Shown here: positions 1 to 64,000 of the stretch, piece after piece | Layout: every line of letters starts with the position of its first letter | Numbering within the stretch: position 1 is the first letter of the stretch | DNA from: Odobenus rosmarus divergens | Taxonomy: Eukaryota; Chordata; Mammalia; Carnivora; Odobenidae | DNA: 64,000 nt | Assembly: GCF_000321225.1 (NCBI RefSeq) | Contig: NW_004452126.1 | Coordinates: 8,866-72,865 of the forward strand | Direction of reading: 5' to 3' | Notes under the pieces: generated by a model | Databases searched by the model: none | The model's input: the letters and a program-made list of their open reading frames with translations, nothing else | Told to the model about the DNA's origin: nothing | Made by a program: the position numbers and the translations under genes

Positions 1-2756
1 ACGTATGCACACACAGATACCGCGCAATACACGATTCACGCACAGGCACACACATCAGACACATACATCACACACACATCCACACAGGTACATCCTTCCT
101 ACTCCGCTTGGAAGCACTACCTCAAGAACACCCGTCACCCTATGTTGGCTGGCTTGGTCTATTATATACATTAGCTCACGAAGTTCTTAATAAACACCGA
201 ATTGTTGGATCTGTGTGTCCCACTTACCGTCACTTACCGTGATTCTGTGAAGCCTCTCCCTTGCGAGCTCGCACCCTCCGGCTGCACCAGTACCACCTGG
301 AGGCTGCGGAAGCAGGCCGCGGGCCCCACCCCTGCAGCTTCAGGGCAGGAAGGCTGGAGGCGCCGAGAACACGCGCCTCAAACGAGCGCCCGCGACCACA
401 CGCGGAGATCCGAGGCACCCCCGTCCGCCTTGTCTGCTTGGTATCTCGCAGTTTGTAATTCGGTTACTGCATCTTTGCTGACACTGCTTTGGTTTTCAAT
501 TTGTCTTCTGAGGCCTGGAATCGTATTTTCTGATCTTTTCTGTATTTCTGATGCGTATTTTTGCTGAATCCGTGCTCTCCTCCTGCTCTGCTCTCAGGCA
601 CAGCACAGGAGGAGACTTCTCTGGTCACTGGCTGTTTTTCCGCGTGGGGGTGCGGGCATTGTTCGCACGCTGTGACCCTTCCTTGGGCGTTTACCCATTT
701 GCTTTCCCGGGCTGGTGTGCACACCGCCTGCCCTGCCCCTTGCCCTTCCCACCTTCTCTGACCCTGAGCGACTCTGTCCAAGCACCCTGAGTTCTACAGA
801 GCACCAGGCCCCCACGGTCTGGCAGGGGCTCCCAGACACTGGGGCCTCAAGGGAGCTGCTGGGACATGTGACAGCTCCAGGAAAGGACCCTGGGATGTCC
901 CTGCACCCATGTCCCCTCCCCTCACCACCTGCAGGCCCCTTGCCCAGACCCTTGCACACCTTCCCCAACCTTGTGGAGATCCCTGAGATCACTGAGGTCC
1001 CTGGGCGCAGAGCGTTAGCCCAGGGACCTGACTTTGGGCTGGGCCTCTGTGCTGCCCAGCCCCCCAACCCCAGCCTGGCCCAGAGTAATTTTCTTTGTCG
1101 GGTGCTCGGGCAGCAACTGCTCAGGTTCTGGAAGCCTCCGCTGTGGAAGGAACAGCTGCGGGAGTCAAGGAGTAAGCTCGGCTGTCACCCCACTGCCCCC
1201 GACCCCTCCGAAGAGGCTGCCCCAAGAGTTGGTGACCCCCTCGGCAATGCCCCCCCGGGGACCAGCCTGGTGTAGGGGTGGACACAGGAGCCACCCTCCT
1301 GACAGCCAGACCCTGGCTCCTGCAAAAAGGCAGGACAGCCCTGCCTGGCACCGTGGGCCCCCTACGAGGACTCCTGATGCCAGACAGAAGGACCCGTGAG
1401 TGCCCGGAATAAGGCCCCCACCTGGCAGCTCCCTGTGGCCCTGCAGCACAGTTGTTGCGGACGGAGGCTCCCCGCGGACGGAGACCTCCTGGGCCCCACA
1501 GGCCTGGCGGCCCCTGCCTGCCCCGCTCTAGGGTCCCGCCCGCCCGTGTGTGGCCGTCAGGGGCCCCAGGAAGTGGGCTTTCCCTCCCGCATTATTTTGG
1601 CCGGGGCCTGGACCAGTTGGGGAGGTACAGCCTCCACCACACCCATTTGGGGGTGTTTCTGAGTGTCTCTTCACCAGAACTGGCTATTGGGATCAAGAAC
1701 GACGATTTGCAATCCAACAAAAGCCCGGGATTCCAGGAACAAGATCAAACTCTGAGGCCCGGAGGAGCTCGGCTGTACCGCACCCTGGCTGCCCAGAGCC
1801 CCTGCAGGCTCCGGGCTCCAGTGGGTCTCGGGCTGAGCTCCCGTCTGTCTGTCCATCTGTCTGTCTGTCTGGGGCTGAGCTCCTCACACCCGCTGGCCAC
1901 TCTCCATGCCCGAGGCCACACTGACTGAGGGACGCGCCCCCAAGCTGGGTTTGGTCGCTGCTATGGGCTCGAAGAGCGAAGAGAGGAACGCTGAGGCTTG
2001 GCTCTCAGGACCACCCCATTCACCCCACTGGGGGGTCAACGGGCCCTGCTGTGCATGCAGAGCCTTCCTGCGAGCACCTGCGTGGGCATGGTTCCCCAGG
2101 ACCCAGGGCAGATCCCTGAGACCGCCAAACCCAGAGGCTCTCCCCTTCTCTATGGAGTGCTGCATCAATGACAGAATCTCATGGCTGATGACCAGCCTCC
2201 CCACAAACCTCTGCGCCCGCCCCCCCGCTCCGTGCCCCCAGCAAAGCCGAGCCTGGCCCCTGCCGGCCCCCAGGAAGGTTTGATGCGTGCGTGATGACAG
2301 TGATACGTGTCACCTGCTTCTTAGGTAAATGCCGGTCACTGACTTCACTCACGAAAACATGAAAACGACGCTCTCCCCACCCCCATTTAGCGGCAGAAAC
2401 ACAGGCTCATGGACGAAGCAGCTGCCACACAGCCGCTCCGTGACCTGAGCCAGAGCCGCCCGACCACAGAAACCACGGCCTCCCCACCACACGCGGGTGG
2501 GCTCTGCCAGCCAGGGAGGGAGGCAGGTAAGTGACTAGAAGGGAGCCCATCCCCTCCCTCCCCGCCATCGGGTTAGCTCCGGTCCGAGGGAGGGCGAGGC
2601 CCTGGGCTTCGGGCTGCAGGAAGAGCACACCTCCTCCTAAAGTCAGGCACGCCGCAGGTCCTCCTGGGCCTTGTCAGCGAATCCCTGTGCTGTCCTTCTA
2701 AAAAGACATTCGAAGGGCCCTGCAGGCGTGGGGGTCACACAGCCCCATCGAGGAGT

Positions 2757-2842
2757 CCCAGACCTCATGCTTCCTCACTGTGTGTCCCTGGACACCTGCA
2801 TAACTTCTCTGAGCCTCAGGGCTCTCAGGAGGAGTAGAGGAG
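2757..2842 (-). repeat. MIR SINE fragment
   Basis: The text gtgtccctggacacctgcat followed by ttctctgagcctcag matches the reverse complement of the MIR core. It is ancient and much diverged. Confidence 0.55.
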
Positions 2843-5800
2843 CCCAGACAAGGGGTCAGGCACCATCCAGGCTGGAGGAGCCCAAGCAGGAGGCCGCAAC
2901 TCAGACCGCCTATCCATCTCCCACAAATGCAGGCCAGAGGGTTTCGGGTGGGAACGGGCCACGGCTGCTCTGGAGCCTCACCAAAGCCTCCCACCGTCCT
3001 GGCCATGTGGAGGGGCCGCGGGGGCCTCCGTGCTCATTTGCAGGACGGATCACACAACCTGACTGCACAAAGCAGGCAGGAGGCCCGACAGGAAGGATCT
3101 GCCGCACGCACGGGGCCCCGATGTCGCTGGGCACCCTGTCCCCCTGCGGCCCCCGACCCTTCTTGCCCCAGTCCAGGCCGCCACCTCTGGCCAGTGCCAG
3201 AGCTGCCGGAAGGATGGGGGGGGAAGCTGGGGTCAGGGGCTCTCCTCTGAGGCGTGAGGGGTGCTCTGACCGCGGGCTGCGCCAGGTGCAGGACGGCGCT
3301 GGCTTTTCCTTCACTTGCATCCCAAGACAGGGCGGCCTGACATCATGTCCTCCCTGGTGGGGCCGCACAGTAACGGCTCTGCACCAGGGGGCCGGGCGGG
3401 CCGGAGTCACACCTGTGGGGAGCTGTGGACTGCTGCCAGGGACGTGCGCTTGGGAACACAGAGCACATTCTCTGTGGAGAGCCCCTCGGGAGGCGAGGCA
3501 GGAGGGGGCAGGACCGCCAGACCTGGCAGGGCCGCCCCCATAGTTCCCCACGGGGTCTCAGGGGCCTGCAGCAGACGGACAGCCCCCAACAACGCCTGAG
3601 TGCAGGACTGGGGACCTCGTGACCTGAGGTGGCACAAGGGACCTTGAGGGTGTGAGGAAGGATCTTGGGGTGGGCACGGTCCTGATGCTGTGCGGGGCCG
3701 ATGTCATCCCAGCGTCCTCAGGAGACAGTCGGAGGACACGTGAGGACAGAAGCAGCGCTCGGCTGGGGTCAGGGGGTCCGAGAGCCAAGGGGCCGAGGCC
3801 AGGGAGCCGCCTCCCTCCGAGCCTCCGGAAGGTTCCCTCAGGCAGCACCGCGATGTCAGGCTCCTGATGTCCACAGCCAGCAAAGGCTCCCGGCAGCGGG
3901 TTCCAGCCCTCGTGGAGCTCACAGGGTTGGTCACGTCCTGCCAGGAGGTGTGCGCGGATCCCCCCAGGGGTCAGCTTGGTGAGGGCCAGAGGCTGACGCG
4001 CATGGGGGGCTCGGGCCGTCACAGACACGTTTCTGAGCCCGCACAGACAGCCCGACCGGTCTCCTCAGAAGGGCGGCGCCTCCGACACCCCCTTGCGGAG
4101 CACCCACGGGCCCGCACACCCCCGCTACCCTCTCCGCTTCCAGGTTGGCCTCTAAAAAGGCAGGAGGCCTTGAGGCCGCACCCATGTGCACACAGCATGC
4201 CGGCGCCGATTTCGAGAACTGCAAACTCCGAGCACGTTCTGCTGTGGCGACACATGCGGGCATCTATGAGGAGGCCAAGGCCCAGCCCCTCGGGAACCGC
4301 GGCAGGGAAAGCCCTTCTCTCGGGGCACCATTCCCTGGGGGGCTCGCGGACAAGCAGCTTTCAGGGCAGAGGGCACTGAGGGGCCGAGGCCGATTTGAAG
4401 GAGGGCCCCCACGGACCCCACGGTGCCTGCTAGACGAGCAAACACATTTGCTGGAGGAGAGAAAGGGGCTAACTTAAAAAAAAAATGCTCATAGCAAGCG
4501 CAACCATGCCCTCAGACGGCACAGGCTGCTGGTAGGTGGTGACTACCTGACCTCCAGCGCCCCACGAACTCTGCAAAGGGAGGCCCTGAGCGCCGCGCAT
4601 CACAGCGCTGTCCCTCCACCTCCTCCCGCCGCGGACAGCAACCCCGCCTCAGACAAAGGGTTCGTTTTGCCAGCTCCTTGCGGTGGGATTTCTAGCCAGC
4701 GGGAGTTCTTTCTGCAGCTAAATTACATCCTCTCAGCGAGGCTGGTTCCCCCTTCGCAGGAGGGGCTCATTTTAATTTCGGCTTTGGCCAGTGCATAGCG
4801 AGCTCCTTCTGCTTTTCACTGCAACAGAAATGAGGTTATTACATGTATCTACCGAGAAAGCAAGCTTCATGTTAAATCTACAAATACTAGAGACCACATA
4901 CACACGGAAAGCCGTCCCGAGAACAGAGTATCTAAGCAAGCTCCACACTGGGGGGCTGGGCGGGCAGGACTCCAGGTTCCTTCTGCACAGTGTGAAGGGC
5001 AGACAAGGGCAGCGGGGCCTCGGAGCATCCGGCAGGTGTCCAAGGCCTCGGGATGGAGGAGAGATCACATCAACAGGACCGGAGGTTCACTGTCCCACGG
5101 CCGGCACTAGGACGGAGCGCTGTCCTGACGTGGCTCCGTGGTCCTCACCAAGGTCAACCCCAGGTCCTATTCCACAGGTGTCCTGGGGCACCGCAGCTGT
5201 GACACGGGGGTGGGAGGCAGTACGCGTCGACGTGGGACCCAGGCCTCACCAGATGCCTCCACAAGGCATGGCCACCACGTCCGGGCACAGTTCCGTGCAG
5301 GTTCGGCTGTGGCAGGGTCTGCCGGGGCTTCAGGGGACAACCGAGGGTGGGGGCAGTTGGGCGCGGGATCGGGACGGGGTTCTTAGGGACGGGGCAGCCG
5401 CAGCACTGAACCAAGGGCCAGATGAACAGGTGGTGGCTTTGGACACCACTGCTGCTCAGCCCTACAGACAGCATGACTCCTTGACCGCGCAGAAGGGCGG
5501 GAGGTGGGCAGGAGGCAGAATCCAGGGGCAGACACTGCAGAGACTCCTCAGGCATGGGTACAGGAGAGGGGCAGAGGCAGCAGCAGGAGAAACCGGACCT
5601 CTGGTCAGGTCTGCAGCTACCCCACGGAGGGGCGCTCCCTGGTCAGTGGCCCCCCACACCCAGACTGGCCCCAGGGGACCCCTGACTGTACTCAGAGGCT
5701 GGACCCATCACCCACAGCACCGTGTGCGAGGTGTACAACACTCAAAGACACGGGCATCTTCATCGCACACGGCGGCAGCTTCTCTAGAGAGCCCATGAGC

Positions 5801-5853
5801 AGCCAGCGCGAACAGGAGGCCGGGCTACGCGCAGCCCTGACATGAAAGTCGGT

Positions 5854-6048
5854 CATGGCTGCTCTGAAGGAGACTCGACACGGGTGTCCACCAAACCCTC
5901 CAGGTCTCCATCGGGAGACAAGGCTGGGCCAAGCACCGGGAAGTGACACAGAGCCTTTCTCAGCACCTACAAACCACCAAGCGTGCAGGCCGGCAGGGAG
6001 CACACACCCCAGGGGTGAGACTCGGGTTCCACCGCGGCCCCCGGTGCC
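5854..6048 (+). repeat. diverged direct duplication, copy 1
   Basis: This segment matches 8381-8620 in the same orientation, from catggctgct through the cccccggtgcc end, with scattered substitutions. Copy 1 lacks a block of about 40 nt that copy 2 carries. I do not recognise it as a named repeat; it may be a local duplication or an unnamed dispersed repeat. Confidence 0.75.
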
Positions 6049-7156
6049 CGTCCTTACACCCCTGTCCACCCGGTGCAAGGGCTGGGGCCCCCGGATTCAC
6101 CTCATGTGTCTGCAATACAAAGATTACAATGATCCTTGAGCCTCCTGCTTTTTACAGAAGGGTTCAAGTCATGCAAGGGTCTGAGTCGTGCACTTGACAC
6201 CGCAATGTTCAGAGGAACGTGGTGCCTTTGGCCTGAGCACTTTGCAGAGTGTGGGGGAGTAGGTGTCCACAGTGGTGAGCCTCCCCTCCAGGAGGGCAGG
6301 CGGCCCAGCCAGCATCACACCTGCGCTCCCTGACAGAACAGAGCTCAACAGGGATGGGGACGAACTGGCACGGGGTGATGCTGGACTGCATCTCTAGGAG
6401 GAAGCTCCTGGCTGGAAAGGACCCCACTCTCCCTCCAATTCGTTCACTCATTCTGCTGTCCCTGGCTGAGCCCCCACGGCCCTGTCTCTACCCACCTCCT
6501 GACACGGCTTGCTCTGAGGCCATGTCACCATCGCCCCCACACCCCGCCCCCCAATCTGGATCCACCAGGAACGGCCACTCGGCTCTTCTGTGTCAGCCCC
6601 AGGCTCGGGCCTGACCTGCTCACCCCACTGCTGGGGCCTCACGGCGATCATGGCTTCAGCATGTGAGTGATCCGAGCCTTCGGGCCAGGCCGCAGCTGCA
6701 GCCCCTGCAAGTCCATGCCTGGGCTGCATGCGCTCCCGCACGCAGTGCTGCGGACACAGGAGGCTCCGTGCACACCCGTGCAGAGGGCTTACTACTGCGC
6801 TGAACATTAACAAAGGTTAATGGCATGAAACTACACAGCACTGAACAGAGTGCTTCCAGAATGCAATGAATGGCTGGGTCTAACCAGGGAGCTTCCCAGC
6901 GCTGACTTAGAAGTGTCACTGATGAAAATGGGGTATAATTCTGATTAAAACAATTTCCTACTTAAGACTTTCAATTCAGTAGTATGGACAAATGACATGC
7001 ATTTACATGCTTAAAGATAAAATTTTACTGTTTCCCGTTAGAAGAACTCTTACGTAAGCCTCCTTCAGAGATCGCGGCCCAGTGGCAGCGAGCCACATAG
7101 ATGACCACAGGTTACACGAGGAAAGTTCAGGCTCTTTTGGGCAGGAGTTTCTTTCT

Positions 7157-7361
7157 TTTGAAAGGTTTATTTATTTCAGAAAGAGGGAGAAAGGAGCAAG
7201 CACACGCACACGAGTAGGAGGGCAGAGGGAGAGGGAGAATCCCAAGTGGACTCGATGCTGAGCGCGGGGCCCGGCGTGGAGGACCCTCAGGACCCTGAGA
7301 TCACACCTGAGCCAAAATCGAGAGCCGGGTGCTTCACTGACTGAGCCACCCTGGTACCCCC
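7157..7361 (-). repeat. old SINEC (Can-SINE) copy
   Basis: The reverse complement begins near the gtaccagggtggctcagtca head and ends in an AAATAAA-rich tail (7164-7174). It is more diverged than the other SINECs in the window and has no clear target-site duplication. Confidence 0.8.
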
Positions 7362-8380
7362 TGGGGAGGGGTTTCTAACGGGGCTCTGCAGCCCGGGGGA
7401 ACGTAGGTGGGGGTCCCCGACACGGGGCATCAGAACAAACCCAGGCAGGGATCAGGGAGGACAGAGGGGAGGCCCTTCCCTGAGGATATGTCCCTGTTCA
7501 AGTGGTGGAACACATGACGTCACAGTCCCTTTCCTTTATGAAATCCAAGACACTATTAGATGATCTCTCTTGATGGGGGTGACGACTGACAGTCTCTGCC
7601 TATTTCCTGGCTCGTGATTTTCCTGACGCAAAGCCCCCAGTTCCTAGCTTTTATTTCTGTCCAGATATAAAACCTAGATTACTGGGGCACATACTTCCAT
7701 TCATCGAATCCTGACCAGCCAGGGGCTGCTGCCTACACATCTTTCCTCTAAAAGCCCAAATGTATGACAGAAATTGCAGCTTTCGTTCTCCACCCCTACT
7801 CTGCCAAGCCCCCCAATCCTGCAGATCTGCACCCGGTGTGAGCCTGGACCGTGCCTTCCTATGAGAAAGCAGCTGCCCGCCTGCCTCTTTGTTCCGACAT
7901 GTGCATGGCTGCAAACCACCGATCCAGAAATGGGTAGCTGGTAAACAGGACACACACAGATCCCAAGCCAAACGAGTGGCCAGCCGGCTGTTGAAAAACC
8001 TGGGCTTCTGACAAACAAGATGGGTTTTGGCAAGCAGGACAGGAGCTTCCTTTGTCTCTGCTGTAGTCCAGAACCCAGCGTAACCAGAGTCTGCTGCCAC
8101 ACCTGCTCGTTGAGGGGGAAGCCTCCTCACCTGCTGCTCTGGCCACGCACCTCGTCTGCAGGAGCGGGGCCGGCGGAGCCAGGCGGCCTCAGGGCACACC
8201 CGGAGAGGCCTGCTTGCAAGGTGGACGTAAGTAACTAATTCCCTCTGAAAGCACATGGCCACACCGACATCGCTCCTGGTCCTTGAAGCACTGAACCTTC
8301 CAACACGGAGTATTTAAACACACGTGACGTTATTTCACCTCTGCAGCTTTTAGGCATTGTAGCATTTTTGTGAAACTAAA

Positions 8381-8620
8381 CCATGGCTGCTCCGAAGTAA
8401 GGAGACCTGACACAGGCGTCCACGAAACCCTCCAGGTCTCCATCTGGAGAGAAGGCTGGGTCACTGTTTATTTGCTTTTCCCTGCCCAGCACTCACACGG
8501 GAAGCACCGGGAAGTGACACGGAGCCTTTCTCAGCACCTGCAAACCACCAAGTGTGCAGGCCGGCAGGGAGCGCGCACCCCAGGGGTGAGACTCGGGCCC
8601 CACTGCGGCCCCCGGTGCCG
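8381..8620 (+). repeat. diverged direct duplication, copy 2
   Basis: This is the second copy of 5854-6048. After gctggg it contains about 40 extra nt (about 8461-8500), which include AATAAA on the minus strand at 8472-8467. Whether the block was gained here or lost from copy 1 cannot be decided from one sequence. Confidence 0.75.
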
Positions 8621-8989
8621 TGCACGCACAAGCTGGGAGGGACGAGTCCGCGCTCGGAGCGAGCCGGCTCCCACCCAAGCAGTGCTGACCCCACGGCAGG
8701 CCTGCCAGCCATTGGGGATGCTGCCATGGAGAGCGAGCTCAGTACGGCCGAGACATCAGGGACAGCCAAGATAATGAAAGATGTGTTTCTTTTGCTTCCT
8801 CCTCTCCTTAATGGTTTGTGAGGCACTTAGTCCAAAGACACCCCACAGCTGGCTGGGTGCCGCGAGCGCTCCCATGCAGCAATTAAAGCAGGGTGTCTCA
8901 GGGAAACGCAGAGCTTCCACACTGAAGTCTGACTCCAGCTCAGATGCTGCGGGGAGACTTTCTTTTCAACTGTTAAACACCCCCTCCCC

Positions 8990-9186
8990 AAAAAGTAAGA
9001 AGGGAAGGGGAAAGGAAGGAAAGAGAAGAGGGGAGGAGAGCAGGGGAGGGAGGAGGAGTAGGGGCAAACGGGAGAGGAAGAAGAGGGAGGAGGGGGCGAT
9101 GGAGGGGAGGAAGAGAGGAAAGCAGGGGAAGGAGGGAAGGGGGAGGGGAGCAGGGAAGCCGGGGGGGGGGGGGGGGGGGGGGGGGG
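8990..9186 (+). repeat. polypurine tract ending in a 26-G run
   Basis: About 160 bp of almost uninterrupted A/G (GGA, GGGA and GAA units) leads into 26 consecutive G at 9161-9186. Mirror-like polypurine DNA can form triplex structures, and the G run can form quadruplexes. The exact run length is unreliable in most sequencing methods. Confidence 0.9.
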
Positions 9187-9849
9187 CTGGAGAGCGGTCT
9201 GCAGCCTCCTCTGCACTGAGCATTACTGGACGGCGGGCGGGTGCCCCCTGAGCACCTGGGCGAGCACGGGGAGCGGGTGCCCGAGTGGCGGCCAGTGAAG
9301 CCCGTGTGGCCAAGAAACCGAACTCTATGCTGCATGAACTTCAAGTACCTGAATTTCAACGGGGGGCGGGCGGCCGGGGGCCTGTGAGCGGCCGGCGGGG
9401 CAGCTCCAAGGGAGAGGGCTCTCCGCTCACAGCCGCCAGCTGCCCTGAAACACTCACCTCTACAAGGAGCTCGCAACAAGTTTTCCTCTCCGTCCAGAGC
9501 TCGTTCCTGTGCTTCCTGAGCCTGCGCTCCCTTCCCAGGGAGGAATGTCAAGGCCAGCTCCGTAAACACGCGGCGACCTCTTCCCGGCTCTGGCCTCTCC
9601 CCCTCACGTCGTCCCCGCTCACCCGGCCGTGGCTATGCCGCCAAATCAGGTGGGATCAGCGCTTCAGAAACCCTCGGAGTCCTGGCCTCCGTCTCAATAA
9701 AGCAAACCCATCACAGTACACAGTCTGACGTGTAAGCAAACACGTGTGTGCACACACTTATGTGACGCGTGCAGGTGCAGAGGGAGGATGGAGGGAAACA
9801 CCGTGGCATCGGTTTCATTTCCTGATGTCTGAAGAAACCAAGTACCAAC

Positions 9850-10177
9850 TCTGCACGACACACAACACAACTGTAATGAAACGAAATTCTTCCAGTAATA
9901 CCTGGTCTTTAATAGCAGATTTTTCTTCCCAGTGATAATTATGGATCATTGCCAAATAAAGCCAGAAGGCCGCAAAGCCTCCTAAACCAAGAGGCCCCAT
10001 CCCTCGCCAGCTACTCTACTGGGCAGCCTGCTCCCGGCCAGGCCGATTCTCCCACGGTGCCGTTTTCGGGCTGTTTACCCGCCCCCCAACCTCACACTGT
10101 AAAGCACGGAGTCCACAGGAGCGGGGCAGACGGGAAGTGTCCTCGCCATCGGGATGCAGACCGTGGAGGACGGCCCA
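9850..10177 (-). promoter_or_regulatory. NDUFA10: probable NDUFA10 3' UTR and poly(A) site
   Basis: About 265 nt past the stop codon the minus strand carries ATTAAA (9913-9908), a common variant poly(A) signal. About 40 nt further on is a GT-rich run (9872-9852) that could serve as the downstream element. Cleavage would then fall near 9880-9895. Canonical AATAAA on the minus strand also occurs at 8472-8467 and 7655-7650, so longer 3' UTRs are possible. Confidence 0.55.
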
Positions 10178-63797
<53,620 letters not shown>

Positions 63798-63878
63798 TGC
63801 TCCGCGGTCGGCACCGGCTCAAGGACCCGCGGGGACGCGGTCGCGACGGGGTCCTCCTCCGCGGCCGGCGCGCCGCAG

Positions 63879-63886
63879 TGACGTCA
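63879..63886. promoter_or_regulatory. consensus CRE palindrome (TGACGTCA)
   Basis: A perfect 8-bp CREB/ATF palindrome lies 82-89 bp upstream of the NDUFA10 ATG inside the CpG-rich promoter. The position is typical for functional CREs. Occupancy is inferred, not seen. Confidence 0.6.
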
Positions 63887-63933
63887 CGGCCGGGGTGCCC
63901 GGGCGGCGCCTGCCGGGAGCTTCCGAGCGACGG

Positions 63934-63943
63934 GCGCAGGCGC
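63934..63943. promoter_or_regulatory. NRF-1-type site (GCGCAGGCGC)
   Basis: The sequence fits the NRF-1 consensus GCGCANGCGC. NRF-1 controls many nuclear genes for respiratory-chain subunits, so its presence about 140 bp upstream of the NDUFA10 start codon fits the gene's role. A weaker ETS-like core (CGGAAG, minus strand, 63925-63920) lies beside it. Confidence 0.55.
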
Positions 63944-64000
63944 CAAAGAGCGGGGTTTGGGCTCCCGGCCTCCGGCCGCTTGGGGCTGACTACCCCTCCG

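Larger units (their letters stand above)
1..9849. other. intergenic DNA beyond the 3' end of NDUFA10
   Basis: No conserved gene was recognised here. The first 6 kb is GC-rich, and several 70-335-codon open frames appear on both strands in overlapping registers, as expected by chance. Positions 1-100 are a degraded CA-rich microsatellite and 1842-1872 a CTGT-type one. From memory of human chr2q37, the next gene in this direction is HDAC4, well outside the window. Repeats that could be identified are listed separately. Confidence 0.6.

Noticed and set aside
2671..3543. 290-codon plus-strand open frame, and similar long frames at 4791-5798 (+) and 11062-12072 (-)
   Set aside because: They lie in GC-rich DNA where stops are rare, overlap other equally long frames on both strands, and show low-complexity Pro/Gly/Arg/Ser composition with no recognisable domain.
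8990..9569. Pro/Ser-rich minus-strand frames of 115-198 codons
   Set aside because: They are the translation of the polypurine/poly-G tract and change register with homopolymer length, so they are not credible genes.
9697..9960. AATAAA at about 9697 and 9954 as NDUFA10 poly(A) signals
   Set aside because: Both are on the plus strand, while NDUFA10 is transcribed from the minus strand.

Overview
This is a piece of a mammalian nuclear genome. The tRNA-derived short repeats (SINEC/Can-SINE, heads reading gggcgcctgggtggctcag) place it in Carnivora. Their consensus-like body fits the arctoid caniforms (bears, seals, mustelids) better than cats or dogs; the species itself cannot be read from the window.

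The one protein-coding gene I can support is NDUFA10, the 42-kDa nucleoside-kinase-fold accessory subunit of mitochondrial complex I. It is on the minus strand. Ten coding exons (81, 169, 216, 87, 122, 80, 55, 86, 109 and 69 nt), all with GT-AG introns and consistent phases, join into an unbroken 1,074-nt reading frame of 357 codons. It runs from the ATG at 63797 to the TGA at 10178-10180. The promoter lies in a CpG-rich segment at the right end (about 63590-64000), with a perfect CRE palindrome and an NRF-1-type site. A likely poly(A) signal is at 9908-9913, so about 54 kb of the window is this gene.

From left to right: 1-9880 is intergenic DNA beyond the 3' end of NDUFA10. It is GC-rich, with a diverged internal duplication, one old SINE and a long polypurine tract ending in 26 G. 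Positions 10178-35706 hold the last exon and a 25.5-kb last intron with L1 and L2 relics, MIRs, a hAT relic, a 77-bp tandem duplication and one SINE. Positions 35707-44268 hold exons 9 and 8 and an intron with a SINE dimer inserted in an L1 ORF2 relic and an MLT1-like LTR. Positions 44269-53790 hold exons 7, 6 and 5, a perfect 57-bp minisatellite just upstream of exon 8, and a small composite insertion made from an inverted 137-bp copy and a direct 54-bp copy of nearby intron sequence. Positions 53791-64000 hold exons 4 to 1, two sense-oriented SINEs, L2 relics, a Tigger-like MITE nested in an L2, and the promoter.

No CRISPR, operon, toxin or other non-standard system is present. The structures most worth a second look are the composite templated insertion in intron 6, the uniform VNTR beside exon 8, the dimeric SINE, and an unidentified GC-rich segment that splits an L1. 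Most long open frames in the GC-rich parts are chance frames. Repeat names come from recognising consensus sequence by eye, so family-level labels are less certain than the coordinates of duplications I could compare directly.
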